A stretch of DNA of 48,488 bases from Hyphomicrobiales bacterium (lineage in GTDB: Bacteria; Pseudomonadota; Alphaproteobacteria; Rhizobiales; Xanthobacteraceae): NCBI GenBank assembly GCA_013911975.1, contig JACESF010000027.1:1-48488 (forward strand). Reading direction: 5' to 3'. Under the pieces are notes generated by a model. The model saw only the letters and a list, made by a program, of their open reading frames with translations. It was not told the DNA's origin and made no database searches. Within the stretch, counting starts at the first letter, position 1. The number at the start of each line of letters is the position of its first letter. Made by a program: the position numbers and the translations under genes. Below, piece by piece: positions 1 to 8,199 of this stretch.

Positions 1-228
1 ATGCGGATGTCCCCGGTTTCTGTGCCCATGGCGGACCCTCCATGAACACGGTGCTTGCACGGCTGGCGGCAGGTTTCAAGGCCGCGCCCCGGGGGAGCGC
101 GCGCATGACGCGGCCGGAACCGGAGGCGGACACGGCTTCGCCACCCGGCCGGGAGCGAAGCGCCCGGCGCGGATGGCTCCACCGCCCCCCGGGCGCAGGC
201 GGCTGCCCGCGCCCGAAGTGGTCTCTTA
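1..228. other. Window edge with no supported gene
   Basis: No reading frame here has a convincing start, ribosome binding site and codon pattern. Open frames on the plus strand run antisense into the small gene at 229-573. A GC-rich stem-loop at 191-214 (outer stem GGGCGC/GCGCCC, inner stem GGC/GCC) lies just downstream of that gene's stop and may end its transcript. It has no T run, so it is only a weak terminator candidate. Confidence 0.5.
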
Positions 229-573
229 TCAGCGGGTGCGCGGCGGCGAGCCCTCGGTGTGGGCGTTGCCGCCGTGAGGATCCGCCGGCGACATGGTGGT
301 GCCGGGCTGGGCGGTGCGGGTGGCGTAAGGCTTCGTGGCCTTGGTGCCCTTCGCGGACGTGTTCTGGGGAATGCCGAGCACCCCCTTCACGCCGCCCGCG
401 ATGCCGCCGCCCACGGCGCCCACCGCGCCACCGACCGCGCCGCCCACCGGGCCCGCGACATTGTTGCCGGCCGCCGCGCCCTGCTGGGCGCCCTGGACGA
501 CGCCCTGGGCAGCCAGCGGGGTGGTGCAAAGAGCCGCCGCGCCAATCATCGCGGCTGCGAGATAGGTCTTCAT
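229..573 (-). CDS. Small secreted Gly/Ala-rich protein of unknown function
   Basis: A 114-residue protein of unrecognised family. It begins with a typical Sec signal peptide: Lys near the start, a hydrophobic stretch of about 15 residues, and a likely cleavage after the Ala-Gln region near residue 23. Residues about 24-68 are rich in Gly, Ala and Val with repeated GGAVG-like units, resembling glycine-zipper sequences, and could insert into or lie against the outer membrane. The tail is polar with several Thr and Pro. The start is well supported: AAAGGAGA lies about 8 bases upstream of the ATG. It stands alone, divergent from ccmC. Existence is fairly sure; function is unknown. Confidence 0.72.
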   Translation of the reverse strand: MKTYLAAAMIGAAALCTTPLAAQGVVQGAQQGAAAGNNVAGPVGGAVGGAVGAVGGGIAGGVKGVLGIPQNTSAKGTKATKPYATRTAQPGTTMSPADPHGGNAHTEGSPPRTR

Positions 574-881
574 GATGTGGTCTCCTTTGCCTGCACGAAC
601 AACAAGGGAGACTGCGCAAGAGTTCCGGAGGGGAATGGCCTGACGATAAATATGATGTCAGTCGCCGATCTTGCGTCTAGCCTTCGGGGCGAGATGTTCA
701 CGCTTTCCGGCGGGCAGTGCGGCGGCTGAAAGCGCAGGCGTTGCCGCAGCCGGCGGCGCGCCTCCGCCTGCCGGGAACGCGGTGCGGCGGGCGCGCCCGT
801 CGGCTGGGGCGCGGCTTCACGATCCGGCGGAGCGTGCGCAAGGTGCTTCCACCCGCGCCCGTCGCGCACTAGAAGCGTTCC
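574..881. other. Intergenic region between the secreted-protein gene and ccmC
   Basis: About 308 bases between divergent genes. The left end, about 574-680, is the less GC-rich part and should hold the promoter of the minus-strand gene. The remainder is GC-rich, and I see no gene, RNA gene or clear sigma-70 promoter in it. In particular ccmA and ccmB, which often precede ccmC, are not here. Confidence 0.5.
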
Positions 882-1613
882 ATGGCGTTGATCGATCTTG
901 CCAACCCGACCCGCTTCCTGGCCTGGTCCGGACGCATCCTTCCCTGGCTCGCGGCGGCGGCGGTGGCCGTGCTCGCGGCCGGGCTCGCGCTCGCCTTCGC
1001 GGCGCCTGCCGACTACCAGCAGGGCGAGACGGTGCGGATCATGTACATCCATGTGCCGTTCGCGTGGCTCGCCATGTTCGGCTATTCCATGATGGCCGCC
1101 TCGGCGCTCGGCATCCTGGTCTGGCGGCATCCCCTGGCGGACGTGGCCCACAAGGCCGCCGCGCCCATCGGCGCCACCTTCACCTTCCTGTGCCTCGTCA
1201 CGGGCGCCCTCTGGGGGCGGCCCATGTGGGGCACCTATTGGGTGTGGGACGCGCGCCTCACCTCCGTGCTCGTCCTGCTTCTGCTCTATCTGGGCTTGAT
1301 GGCCCTGCGCGCGGCGGTGGACGATCCCGGCCGGGCGGGCCGCGCGGGGGCGGTGCTGACCCTGGTGGGCGTGGTGAACCTGCCCATCGTGAAATTCTCC
1401 GTGGACTGGTGGAACACCCTCCACCAGCCCGCCTCGGTGTTCCGCATGGACGGGCCCACCATCGACCCCGCCATGCTCTGGCCCCTGCTGACCTGCGCGC
1501 TGGGCTTCACGCTCCTGTTCCTCGCGCTCCACATGCTGGCCATGCGCACCGAGATCCTGCGGCGCCGCGTGGAGGTGCTGGAAGCGCGGGCCGCCGCGGA
1601 GGCGAGCGCCTGA
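882..1613 (+). CDS. ccmC: Cytochrome c maturation heme-handling protein CcmC
   Basis: A 243-residue, six-helix inner-membrane protein that loads heme onto CcmE for cytochrome c assembly in the periplasm. The diagnostic Trp-rich segment is present (residues 111-125, containing WGTYWVWD), facing the periplasm. His57 (in YIHVPF) and His181 (in WWNTLHQPAS) match the two conserved heme-ligand histidines of the family. Length is normal. The stop shares one base with the ccmD start, so the two are translationally coupled. There is no strong Shine-Dalgarno sequence before the ATG. The ABC partners CcmA and CcmB are not directly upstream. Confidence 0.95.
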   Translation: MALIDLANPTRFLAWSGRILPWLAAAAVAVLAAGLALAFAAPADYQQGETVRIMYIHVPFAWLAMFGYSMMAASALGILVWRHPLADVAHKAAAPIGATFTFLCLVTGALWGRPMWGTYWVWDARLTSVLVLLLLYLGLMALRAAVDDPGRAGRAGAVLTLVGVVNLPIVKFSVDWWNTLHQPASVFRMDGPTIDPAMLWPLLTCALGFTLLFLALHMLAMRTEILRRRVEVLEARAAAEASA

Positions 1614-1774
1614 TGACGCACGCGGCCTTCATCCTCACGGCCTATGGCGTCGCCTTCGGCGGGCTGCTGGTGCTCTCCCTGGTGCTCGTGCTGGACAACC
1701 GCGCCCAGCGCCGGGCGCTGGCGGACCTGGAGGCGCGCGGCGTGCGCCGCCGCTCGGACCGGGGCGCGCCATGA
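1613..1774 (+). CDS. ccmD: Heme exporter accessory protein CcmD
   Basis: A 53-residue protein with one N-terminal membrane helix (about residues 7-28) followed by a short basic cytoplasmic tail rich in Arg. Small size, topology and position between ccmC and ccmG are typical of CcmD, which helps release heme-loaded CcmE from the CcmABC complex. Its ATG overlaps the ccmC stop by one base and its own stop overlaps the ccmG start (ATGA), so all three genes are coupled. Sequence similarity alone would be weak at this size; the call rests on context. Confidence 0.88.
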   Translation: MTHAAFILTAYGVAFGGLLVLSLVLVLDNRAQRRALADLEARGVRRRSDRGAP

Positions 1775-2388
1775 CGGCCCCCGTCTCCCCCGCTCCCGAG
1801 GCACCGCGCCGCCGCCTGTGGCTCATCGCGCTGCCGGTGCTGCTGTTCGCGGCCCTGGCGCTCCTCTTCCTGTTCCGCCTGTTCGCGGGCGACCCCTCGC
1901 GCATCCCCTCCGCCCTCATCGGCCGCCCGGCGCCGCTGGTGGAGCTGGCGCCGCTGCCCGGCCTCGCGCGCGAAGGCAGGCCCGTGCCCGGGCTCGACCC
2001 CGCCGCGCTGAAGGGGCGGGTGACGCTGGTGAATGTCTGGGCGTCGTGGTGCGCGCCCTGCCGCGAGGAGCATCCGCTTCTCATGGCGCTGGCGCAGGAT
2101 CCGCGCCTGCGCGTGGTGGGCATCAACTACAAGGACGCGCCGGACAATGCGCGCCGCTTCCTCGGCCAGAACGGCCTGCCCTTCGCGGCGGTGGGCGTGG
2201 ACCCCAACGGGCGCGCGGCCATCGACTGGGGCGTCTACGGCGTGCCGGAAAGCTTCCTGGTGGCGCCGGACGGCACCATCGCCCACAAATTCGTGGGCCC
2301 GCTCACCGAGGCGAGCGTGAAGGACACGCTGCTGCCGCTGGTGGCCAAGCTCAGTGCGTCGTCTCAGCAGGCGCCTCGGGCGCCTTGA
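1771..2388 (+). CDS. ccmG: Thiol:disulfide interchange protein CcmG/DsbE
   Basis: A 205-residue, membrane-anchored periplasmic thioredoxin-fold protein that reduces disulfides in apocytochrome c (or its chaperone) so that heme can attach. A membrane anchor spans about residues 15-37. The redox motif WCAPC has Cys94 and Cys97, and the family's GVYGVPESF loop containing the cis-Pro follows later. The start overlaps the ccmD stop by four bases. The last 38 bases overlap the 3' end of convergent yciB, so the two transcripts form an antisense pair at their ends. Confidence 0.94.
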   Translation: MTAPVSPAPEAPRRRLWLIALPVLLFAALALLFLFRLFAGDPSRIPSALIGRPAPLVELAPLPGLAREGRPVPGLDPAALKGRVTLVNVWASWCAPCREEHPLLMALAQDPRLRVVGINYKDAPDNARRFLGQNGLPFAAVGVDPNGRAAIDWGVYGVPESFLVAPDGTIAHKFVGPLTEASVKDTLLPLVAKLSASSQQAPRAP

Positions 2389-2956
2389 GTTCGTGACGCG
2401 CCATGAGCGGCGCCTGGGCGATGGCGAACAGGATGGTGAGCGGCAGGTAGCCGAAGGTCTTGAAGCTCACCCAGGTATCGGTGGAGAAATTGCGCCACAC
2501 GATTTCGTTCACCACCGCCATCACCAGGAAGAAGGCGCCCCAGCGCAACGTGAGGATGCGCCAGCCCGCGTCGGTGAGCTGCACCATGCCGTCGAACACG
2601 TAGGGCAAGAGTGGCTTCTTGAGCGCGAGGCCGCCCAGCAGCGCGAGGCCGAACAGCGCGTTCACCAGGGTCGGCTTCAGCTTGATGAAGTGATCGTCCT
2701 GGAGCACCAGGGTCAGGGTGCCGAACACCAGGACCACCGCCGCTGACACCAGCGGCATGACGGCGATGCGCCGCGCCAGGATCCACATGGCTGCCAGCGC
2801 CGCGAAGGTCGCCACCATGAACAGGCCGGTGGCCACATAGATGCCGCCATAGGAATTGCCCGCGAAGAACAGGACCAGCGGTCCCAGTTCCAGGGCGATC
2901 TTGAGCCCGGGGCTCAGCTTGCGGCGGGTGGTCTTTCCGGCGGCGGCGTCTGTCAT
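2351..2956 (-). CDS. yciB: Septation protein A family (YciB) inner-membrane protein
   Basis: A 201-residue polytopic membrane protein of the YciB/IspZ (intracellular septation A) family. Members affect envelope synthesis and division, with no defined catalytic activity. The family-typical start ([13 protein letters not shown] and [11 protein letters not shown]) is followed by five or six hydrophobic helices and the conserved [16 protein letters not shown] stretch near the C terminus. I chose ATG at 2956 over an upstream in-frame codon at 3004 because GAGAGG precedes it at good spacing and the family begins here. It converges on and overlaps ccmG by 38 bases, a common arrangement in this order. 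Confidence 0.9.
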   Translation of the reverse strand: MTDAAAGKTTRRKLSPGLKIALELGPLVLFFAGNSYGGIYVATGLFMVATFAALAAMWILARRIAVMPLVSAAVVLVFGTLTLVLQDDHFIKLKPTLVNALFGLALLGGLALKKPLLPYVFDGMVQLTDAGWRILTLRWGAFFLVMAVVNEIVWRNFSTDTWVSFKTFGYLPLTILFAIAQAPLMARHELKAPEAPAETTH

Positions 2957-3055
2957 GGATAACCTCTCGGCGCTTCTTCTGCCGGTCTCGCGCGGCCGGA
3001 TCAAGGCCGCTTTGCCATCGGCTCCGGTCTTGGCCGGTGTCGCGCGGGTTGGCGC

Positions 3056-3736
3056 TTACTCACGAAGGCCGAGGCACGCGACGATCTGCGGCCCCTCGGA
3101 GACGGTCCGCGCCTCCAGCCGGGACGCCAGCCGGCGCACCCCGGGGGAGGGACGGCCGGCATCCCGGCGGTGGGGATTGGGCAGCATCACCGCCAGCAGC
3201 GCGGCCTGTCCGGCCGAGACGTCGTCGGCGGAAATGCGGAAGGCGCGGCGGGCGCCCGCCTCCACGCCGAATTCCCCGTCCGGCCCCCATTCGGCGATGT
3301 TCAGGTAGATTTCCAGCAGGCGCCGCTTGCTCAGCACGAGGTCGAGCCAGAGCGACAGGGGCAGCTCCAGCCCCTTGCGGATGAAGGAGCGGCTGTTCCA
3401 GAGGAACAGGTTCTTGGCGACCTGCATGGGGATGGTGGAGGCGCCGCGCACATCCTCCATGTCGTCGTCGGCCTTGGCGATGGCGGCGCGGATCTCGCCA
3501 ATGTCCACGCCCCAATGGGTGCAGAAGCTCGCGTCCTCTGACGCCACCACCGTGCGCACCAGAACCGGCGACATCTGCGAGAGGGGCGTCCAGACCCGTT
3601 CCACCCGCTCGCCCGTGACCCAGCGCCAGAGCATGAGCGTGGAGACCGGGTTGATCACCCAATAGGAAATGGAGAGCACCAGGGGGATCGCGGCGAGCAC
3701 CACCAGGACCAAAGCCAATCGCCGCACCCACCGCAT
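3056..3736 (-). CDS. mtgA: Monofunctional biosynthetic peptidoglycan transglycosylase
   Basis: A 226-residue glycosyltransferase family 51 enzyme that polymerises lipid II into glycan strands at the periplasmic face of the inner membrane. A single anchor helix lies at residues 6-28. The donor-site motif EDASF carries catalytic Glu67. GASTIPMQVAKNLFL and KRRLLEIYLNIAEWG are the next family motifs. There is no transpeptidase domain, which separates it from bifunctional PBPs. The open frame extends upstream to 4135, but that part is antisense to the prenyl synthase gene, so ATG at 3736 is the start. It is divergent from that gene. Confidence 0.94.
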   Translation of the reverse strand: MRWVRRLALVLVVLAAIPLVLSISYWVINPVSTLMLWRWVTGERVERVWTPLSQMSPVLVRTVVASEDASFCTHWGVDIGEIRAAIAKADDDMEDVRGASTIPMQVAKNLFLWNSRSFIRKGLELPLSLWLDLVLSKRRLLEIYLNIAEWGPDGEFGVEAGARRAFRISADDVSAGQAALLAVMLPNPHRRDAGRPSPGVRRLASRLEARTVSEGPQIVACLGLRE

Positions 3737-3872
3737 CCGTCCCGTCCCCGTTTTCCGTTCAACGGCCGCGCCGAAGCTTCGGTTCCATGGCGCGGGCCGG
3801 AACCGCCCGCTCCCATCGCGCCCTTGACCCGGGCCGTCCCATGGGGCACCCCGGCTGGGTCCTTCATAGCCC

Positions 3873-4814
3873 GTGACGCCGCCCGTGACAGATCCTTCCC
3901 TCGCCGCCCGCCTGAAGGCCGCCGCCGATCTCGCCGAAGCCCGCCTGGAGCAGGCACTGGCCGACGCGCCCCTTCCGGGCGAGCGGCTGCGCCCCGCGCG
4001 GCTCATGGAGGCCATGCGCCATGGGTCGCTGGACGGCGGCAAGCGGCTGCGGCCCTTCCTGGTGATGGAGGCGGCGGCGCTGTTCGGGGTGCGGCCGGAG
4101 GCGTCCATCACCGCCGCCTGCGCGCTGGAATGCATCCATTGCTATTCGCTGATCCATGACGACCTGCCGGCCATGGACAACGACCTCGTGCGGCGCGGCC
4201 GGCCCACGGTCCATGCGGCCTATGGGGAGGCGACGGCGATCCTGGCGGGCGACGCGCTGTTGACCCTCGCCTTCGACCTGCTGGCGGGCGCGGACGCCCA
4301 TCCCGATCCTGCCCGGCGGGTGGAACTGGTGCGCCTCCTTGCCCGCGCGGCGGGGCTCGGGGGCATGGTGGGCGGGCAGATGCTGGACCTCGCGGCCGAG
4401 GGCCGGTTCGCCGATGGCGTGCCTTTGGCCCTGTCCCTGGCGGAGATCCGCGACCTCCAGGCCATGAAGACCGGCGCGCTTCTGGCGGCGGCGGTGGACA
4501 TGGGCGCGGTTCTGGGCGGCGCCGGGCCGACGCAGCGGGCGGCGCTCGCCGCCTATGGCCGCGCCGTGGGCGCCGCGTTCCAGATCGCCGACGACATCCT
4601 GGATCTGGAAGGCACGCCGGAGGCGGTGGGCAAGGCGGTGGGCAAGGACGCGGAGGCCGGGAAGGCGACCCTCGTCGCGGCGCTGGGCCGCGCGGCGGCG
4701 GGCGCCTTGCTGGACGATCTGGTGCGCGAGGCGGAAACCGCCCTCGCTCCGTTCGCGCAGAAGGGCGCGATCCTGGCCGAAGCCGCCCGCTTCGTCGCGG
4801 CCCGCTCGAACTGA
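3873..4814 (+). CDS. ispA: Short-chain polyprenyl synthase, probably farnesyl diphosphate synthase
   Basis: A 313-residue all-alpha trans-prenyltransferase that condenses isopentenyl diphosphate with allylic diphosphates in the cytoplasm. The first Asp-rich motif is DDLPAMDND (residues 96-104, with the two-residue insertion typical of bacterial FPP/GGPP synthases). The second is DDILD (240-244). GGKRLRPFL (55-63) binds the diphosphate. Chain length cannot be fixed by eye, but the type fits IspA. The start is GTG. The gene is divergent from mtgA; neither xseB nor dxs, its frequent neighbours, is present. Confidence 0.9.
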   Translation: MTPPVTDPSLAARLKAAADLAEARLEQALADAPLPGERLRPARLMEAMRHGSLDGGKRLRPFLVMEAAALFGVRPEASITAACALECIHCYSLIHDDLPAMDNDLVRRGRPTVHAAYGEATAILAGDALLTLAFDLLAGADAHPDPARRVELVRLLARAAGLGGMVGGQMLDLAAEGRFADGVPLALSLAEIRDLQAMKTGALLAAAVDMGAVLGGAGPTQRAALAAYGRAVGAAFQIADDILDLEGTPEAVGKAVGKDAEAGKATLVAALGRAAAGALLDDLVREAETALAPFAQKGAILAEAARFVAARSN

Positions 4815-4986
4815 CGGACGGGGCGCATCCGCCTCTGCGGACGCCGCAACGTCTGGTCAGGGCCTCTTGATCGAAGGCTTCACCTGCACGCCGGAACGAC
4901 AAGCCCGACGGTCTCCCGGCTGGACTGCGCAGGCCCAGGTGCGGGCCGTGGCCGCGTCCGCTTGTCGTGAATGCTATCTAAAGTTG

Positions 4987-5003
4987 TATTTTAGAATAAA
5001 ATA
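4987..5003. promoter_or_regulatory. AT-rich inverted repeat upstream of an orphan small gene
   Basis: TATTTTA-GAA-TAAAATA is a perfect 7-base inverted repeat with a 3-base centre. It sits in an AT-rich island (about 4975-5030) inside very GC-rich DNA. TATAAC at 5002-5007 overlaps its right arm and would make a good -10 element for the gene starting at 5046. A repressor operator is the simplest reading; the regulator is unknown. Confidence 0.45.
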
Positions 5004-5045
5004 TAACAAAAATTGCTTCGTGTTTCAGTTGGAGCGGGGGGTGTC

Positions 5046-5300
5046 ATGAGCGATGGCCACGAGCCCGTGTCCAGAAGCCGGACGCTATCGGAGATCGAAG
5101 CGGACATCCGCTCTCGGTTGCCCGACGGCGTGACCCTTGCGCGCTGTGAACTTGGTCACGCAAGCTACGTCATGGCCCGCTTCAGGAATGGGGCCGGTCG
5201 TGAGGTTCAGGTTGAAACGTATGACGATCCGGAGCGCCTGGATTGGCTCGTCAGGGCCGCTATCTTGAAGCTCGCTCAGCCGGACAGAAGGCGCTGGTAG
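5046..5300 (+). CDS. Hypothetical 84-residue protein
   Basis: No family recognised. The protein is mixed charged and hydrophobic, has no signal peptide or membrane helix, and is predicted cytoplasmic. It begins MSDGHEPV and ends in a basic PDRRRW tail. The central part (SYVMARFRNGAGREVQVETY) reads like alternating beta strands. GGAGCGGGG before the ATG is a plausible ribosome binding site, which favours this start over an in-frame upstream codon at 5013. An AT-rich dyad and -10-like sequence lie just upstream, and tRNA-Arg lies 250 bases downstream on the other strand. Third-position GC is lower than in its neighbours, so it may be acquired. Confidence 0.6.
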   Translation: MSDGHEPVSRSRTLSEIEADIRSRLPDGVTLARCELGHASYVMARFRNGAGREVQVETYDDPERLDWLVRAAILKLAQPDRRRW

Positions 5301-5549
5301 CGCCCGGCAGGACCGTTACCCACCCCGGCCGAGCCGGACACTCACGCGGACAGAAGCGCTCCCGGGCGGCGTTCCCGCCCTCTCTGTCAGGGGCGGGCAC
5401 AGGCTGTGCCACGGCTTGATCTGCGGATCAGAGCTTCGCGCATCGGCCAGCCGGAAGCGGGCGTCACGCCATCGGATTGCGGCGGCTCGCGTGCGGCCAC
5501 CCGCGTCACGTCGCAGGCGGGGACATTTCATGGATATCGATGAGATCGA

Positions 5550-5626
5550 TGGCGCGCCGGGGAAGATTCGAACTCCCGACCCCCAGATTCGTAGTCTGGT
5601 GCTCTATCCAGCTGAGCTACCGGCGC
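5550..5626 (-). tRNA. tRNA-Arg (anticodon ACG)
   Basis: A 77-base cloverleaf on the minus strand. The acceptor stem GCGCCGG pairs with CCGGCGC, followed by discriminator G and an encoded CCA. The D arm contains TAGCTCAGC. The anticodon stem CCAGA/TCTGG encloses the loop CTACGAA, giving anticodon ACG. The T arm contains GTTCGAATC. ACG is normally edited to ICG and reads CGU, CGC and CGA. No integrase gene or duplicated tRNA 3' end was noticed nearby. Confidence 0.96.
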
Positions 5627-5785
5627 CAATGTCTCCCTTCGTGAACCCGGATCCGTGAACCCGAAGCGGAGAGCCTTCGCCGACCAAGCGGCGGCGAGGC
5701 GCGTGAGATAGCCTGTCTTCCGCCCCAAGGCAACCCCGCCCCGGCGAGAAAACCGGCGGCCTGTGGACAGGCGGCCGCACGCCTC

Positions 5786-7312
5786 TCAGGCCCGTGCCCG
5801 CAAGGCCCGCGCCTGGCGCAGCTCGGCGGGCCGGTCGGGGATGGACATGAGGAAGGTGGCGCCGATCGTGCCTTCCACGAGGCGGATCTCGCCGCCATGG
5901 GCGCGCACCAGTTCGTCGGCAATGGGAAGGCCGAGGCCCGTGCCGCCGCGCCGGGCGGAGCCCCGGAAGGCCGAGAACAATTGGTCGCGCTGCGCCGCCG
6001 GGATGCCCGGCCCCGTGTCGCTCACCTCGATCTCCACCACGGTCCCGCGCCGCCGGGCGCTGACGCGCACCTGGTCGCGGTCCGGGTCGTTGGGCGCGCG
6101 GGCCTCCAGGGCCTGCTTGGCGTTGCGGGTGAGGTTCAGGATCACCCGGAACATCTGGTCGGGGTCCGCGTCCATGGCGAGCGGGCGCTCCAGCGAGGCG
6201 ATCCAGCGGATCGGCCCCTCGGCCGTCAGGCCCAGCGTGTCGCGCACCTCGTCGATGAGCGCCGCCACGTCCATCTCGCGCCGCTCGGGCAGGGGCTCCT
6301 GGGCGCGGCCATAGGAGAGGGTCTGCTCGCAATAGGTGATGGCGCGGTCCAGGGCCGCCATGAGCTTGGGCACCACGCGCTGCACGGTGGGGTCCTCCAC
6401 CACCATGAGGCGGTCGGAGATGAGCTGCACCGAGGCGAGGAGATTGCGCAGGTCGTGGTTGATCTTGGAGACCGCGAGCCCGAGCGCCGCCAGATGGGTC
6501 TTCTGCATCAGGGTCTGGGAGAGGCCGCGCTGAAGCTCCGCCAGCGCCGCCTCCGCCGTGCCCACCTCGTCGGTGCGCCCGGAGGGAACGATGATGCGGG
6601 AGGCATCCTCGGGCGCCTCCCGGAAGGCGGACATCCAGTCGGTGAGGCGCCGCATGGGGCGCACGAACAGGGCGTTGAGGCTCACATAGATGAGCAGGCC
6701 CGCGCCTGCCGAGATCAGCAGCGAGATGACGAAGATCGTCACCGCGAACTTGACCATGGCCTTCTTTAGCGGGCGCTCGTCGAGCACGATTTCCAGGAAG
6801 TCGCCGTCGCGCGGCGCCTCGGCCACCACGCGCAGCACCCGGTTGTGCTTGGAGAACAGGGTCTCGAATGCATCGATCACCGCGCGCCAGAAGGGCACGT
6901 CGCGCATGTCCACATGCTGGTCGATGGACGGCGGCATATCGGACACGGCGAGCAGGCGGCGGGCGTCGTCGCGCTTCACCACCACCACCTGTGCGCCGAT
7001 GCTGTCGAGGATCTGGCGGCCGAGCTCCGGCGGCACGGCGGATTCCGGCGCGGCCTCCAGCACCAAGGCGGCGGTGCGGGCGGCGGCCACCCGGTCCGAC
7101 AGCCAGGACAGGCGGAAATTGGCGAGGGACGGGACGAAGATCGCCACTTCGGCGAGGGTGACGAACAGGATGGTGAGCAGGAGCAGCTTGCCCGACAGGC
7201 CAAGCACCACCTTCCGGCGCGGGGCGACGGGTGCGGCGGGGGGAAAGGGGGTGTCCTGCCTCGGCATGCGCGTCACGACAGCGTGAGTCTCGTCCTTGAT
7301 ACGGATCGTCAC
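5786..7312 (-). CDS. HAMP-domain sensor histidine kinase
   Basis: A 508-residue inner-membrane kinase. Helix 1 is at about residues 41-63, followed by a periplasmic sensor of about 120 residues, helix 2 at about 186-210, a HAMP linker to about 262, and a dimerisation region with phospho-acceptor His286 in KINHDLRN. The ATP-binding domain has N-box NLTRNAKQAL, G1 DTGPGIP and G2 GGTGLGLPIA. The H-box departs from the usual SHELRTPL form. No response regulator adjoins it. The GTG start at 7312 lacks a clear ribosome binding site; ATG at 7267 is possible. It lies 59 bases downstream of HPr and may be co-transcribed with the PTS genes. Confidence 0.9.
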   Translation of the reverse strand: MTIRIKDETHAVVTRMPRQDTPFPPAAPVAPRRKVVLGLSGKLLLLTILFVTLAEVAIFVPSLANFRLSWLSDRVAAARTAALVLEAAPESAVPPELGRQILDSIGAQVVVVKRDDARRLLAVSDMPPSIDQHVDMRDVPFWRAVIDAFETLFSKHNRVLRVVAEAPRDGDFLEIVLDERPLKKAMVKFAVTIFVISLLISAGAGLLIYVSLNALFVRPMRRLTDWMSAFREAPEDASRIIVPSGRTDEVGTAEAALAELQRGLSQTLMQKTHLAALGLAVSKINHDLRNLLASVQLISDRLMVVEDPTVQRVVPKLMAALDRAITYCEQTLSYGRAQEPLPERREMDVAALIDEVRDTLGLTAEGPIRWIASLERPLAMDADPDQMFRVILNLTRNAKQALEARAPNDPDRDQVRVSARRRGTVVEIEVSDTGPGIPAAQRDQLFSAFRGSARRGGTGLGLPIADELVRAHGGEIRLVEGTIGATFLMSIPDRPAELRQARALRARA

Positions 7313-7371
7313 GTCTCAGCGGATCAAGATCACGGGAATGTGTCTTCCGATGGGCGCCGGGGCCGGAAGGT

Positions 7372-7713
7372 CTATTCTTCCTCGCCGAAGCGATTGGCCA
7401 CCAGGGCTTCCAGGGCCGCGAGCACCGCATCCGCCTCCGGGCCCGTGGCGGAGACGGTCACGCAGGTGCCGGGGGCGGCGGCCAGCATCATGAGGCCCAT
7501 GATGGAATTGCCGTCCACCGCCTCGCCGTTGCGGCACACCTTCACGGCGCTGTTGAAGCTTTCGACCGTCTGGACGAATTTCGCGGAGGCGCGGGCATGC
7601 AGGCCCCGCTTGTTGATGATGGGCAGGACGCGCACCAGAGCGCCGTCCCTGGCGGGCTCGCCGCACGCGGCGAGGACGGCGTCACTTTCCGGCGAGAACG
7701 CGGCTTGCGACAT
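7372..7713 (-). CDS. ptsH: HPr-family phosphocarrier protein
   Basis: A 113-residue HPr with an N-terminal extension of about 25 residues before the core. Phospho-acceptor His39 lies in NKRGLHARASAKF. Ser70 in GNSIMGLM is at the position of the regulatory serine phosphorylated by HPr kinase (31 residues after the His, as in other HPr proteins). Its start lies 32 bases inside the EIIA gene, so translation is coupled. With no sugar permease nearby and HprK in the same cluster, the role is probably regulatory phosphotransfer rather than sugar uptake. Enzyme I is not in the window. Confidence 0.94.
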   Translation of the reverse strand: MSQAAFSPESDAVLAACGEPARDGALVRVLPIINKRGLHARASAKFVQTVESFNSAVKVCRNGEAVDGNSIMGLMMLAAAPGTCVTVSATGPEADAVLAALEALVANRFGEEE

Positions 7714-8083
7714 TGATGTATTTCCGCCCGGCTTCCTGGGCGACGTTCACCGCCTCCGAGAGGGGCAAATCGTTGCGGACCTTGGCGAGCTTCACCAGCA
7801 TGGGCAGGTTGATGCCCGCCACCACTTCCACGTCCGGCGCGTTCATGACGGAGATGGCGAGATTGGAGGGCGTGCCGCCGAACATGTCGGTGAGGATCAC
7901 CACGCCCTGGCCGGACTGCACCCGGTTCACCGCGCCGATGATGTCGTTGCGGCGCTGCTCCATGTCGTCGTCGGGACCGATGGTGACTGCGGCGACCTGC
8001 GCCTGCGGTCCCATGACATGCTCCAGAGCGGAACAGAACTCGGTCGCCAGACGGCCGTGGGTTACAAGTACAAGCCCGATCAT
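7682..8083 (-). CDS. PTS EIIA protein, mannose type
   Basis: A 133-residue single-domain EIIA(Man). It begins MIGLVLVTHG with phospho-acceptor His9, and the family motif FGGTPSN follows near the middle. It receives phosphate from HPr and here has no IIB, IIC or IID partners, matching the incomplete regulatory PTS of alphaproteobacteria. The ATG at 8083 is preceded by GGAGG at ideal spacing; the open frame upstream is non-coding. It overlaps the HPr start by 32 bases. The 116-base gap to hprK holds two stem-loops and may carry its own promoter. Confidence 0.94.
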   Translation of the reverse strand: MIGLVLVTHGRLATEFCSALEHVMGPQAQVAAVTIGPDDDMEQRRNDIIGAVNRVQSGQGVVILTDMFGGTPSNLAISVMNAPDVEVVAGINLPMLVKLAKVRNDLPLSEAVNVAQEAGRKYINVASRVLAGK

Positions 8084-8199
8084 GTTGCCTCCGCCTCCGC
8101 CATGTTTTGCGCAGAGGCAATCCGCCGTCGCGGGGTGGTCATATTCAGAGCGGCTCAAAAATTACGCAAGGGGTGCATCGCACAAATGCACATGCGAGA

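Noticed and set aside
5550..5626. Genomic island integrated at tRNA-Arg
   Set aside because: No integrase, no duplicated tRNA 3' end and no run of foreign genes beside it.
5416..5658. Plus-strand frame reading through the tRNA complement
   Set aside because: It translates the antisense of tRNA-Arg, giving the well-known false peptide type containing RTPDPQIRSLVLYPAELPA.
5604..7430. 608-codon minus-strand frame
   Set aside because: It overlaps the histidine kinase in another frame, is Arg/Pro/Gly-rich with no domain, and also covers the tRNA.
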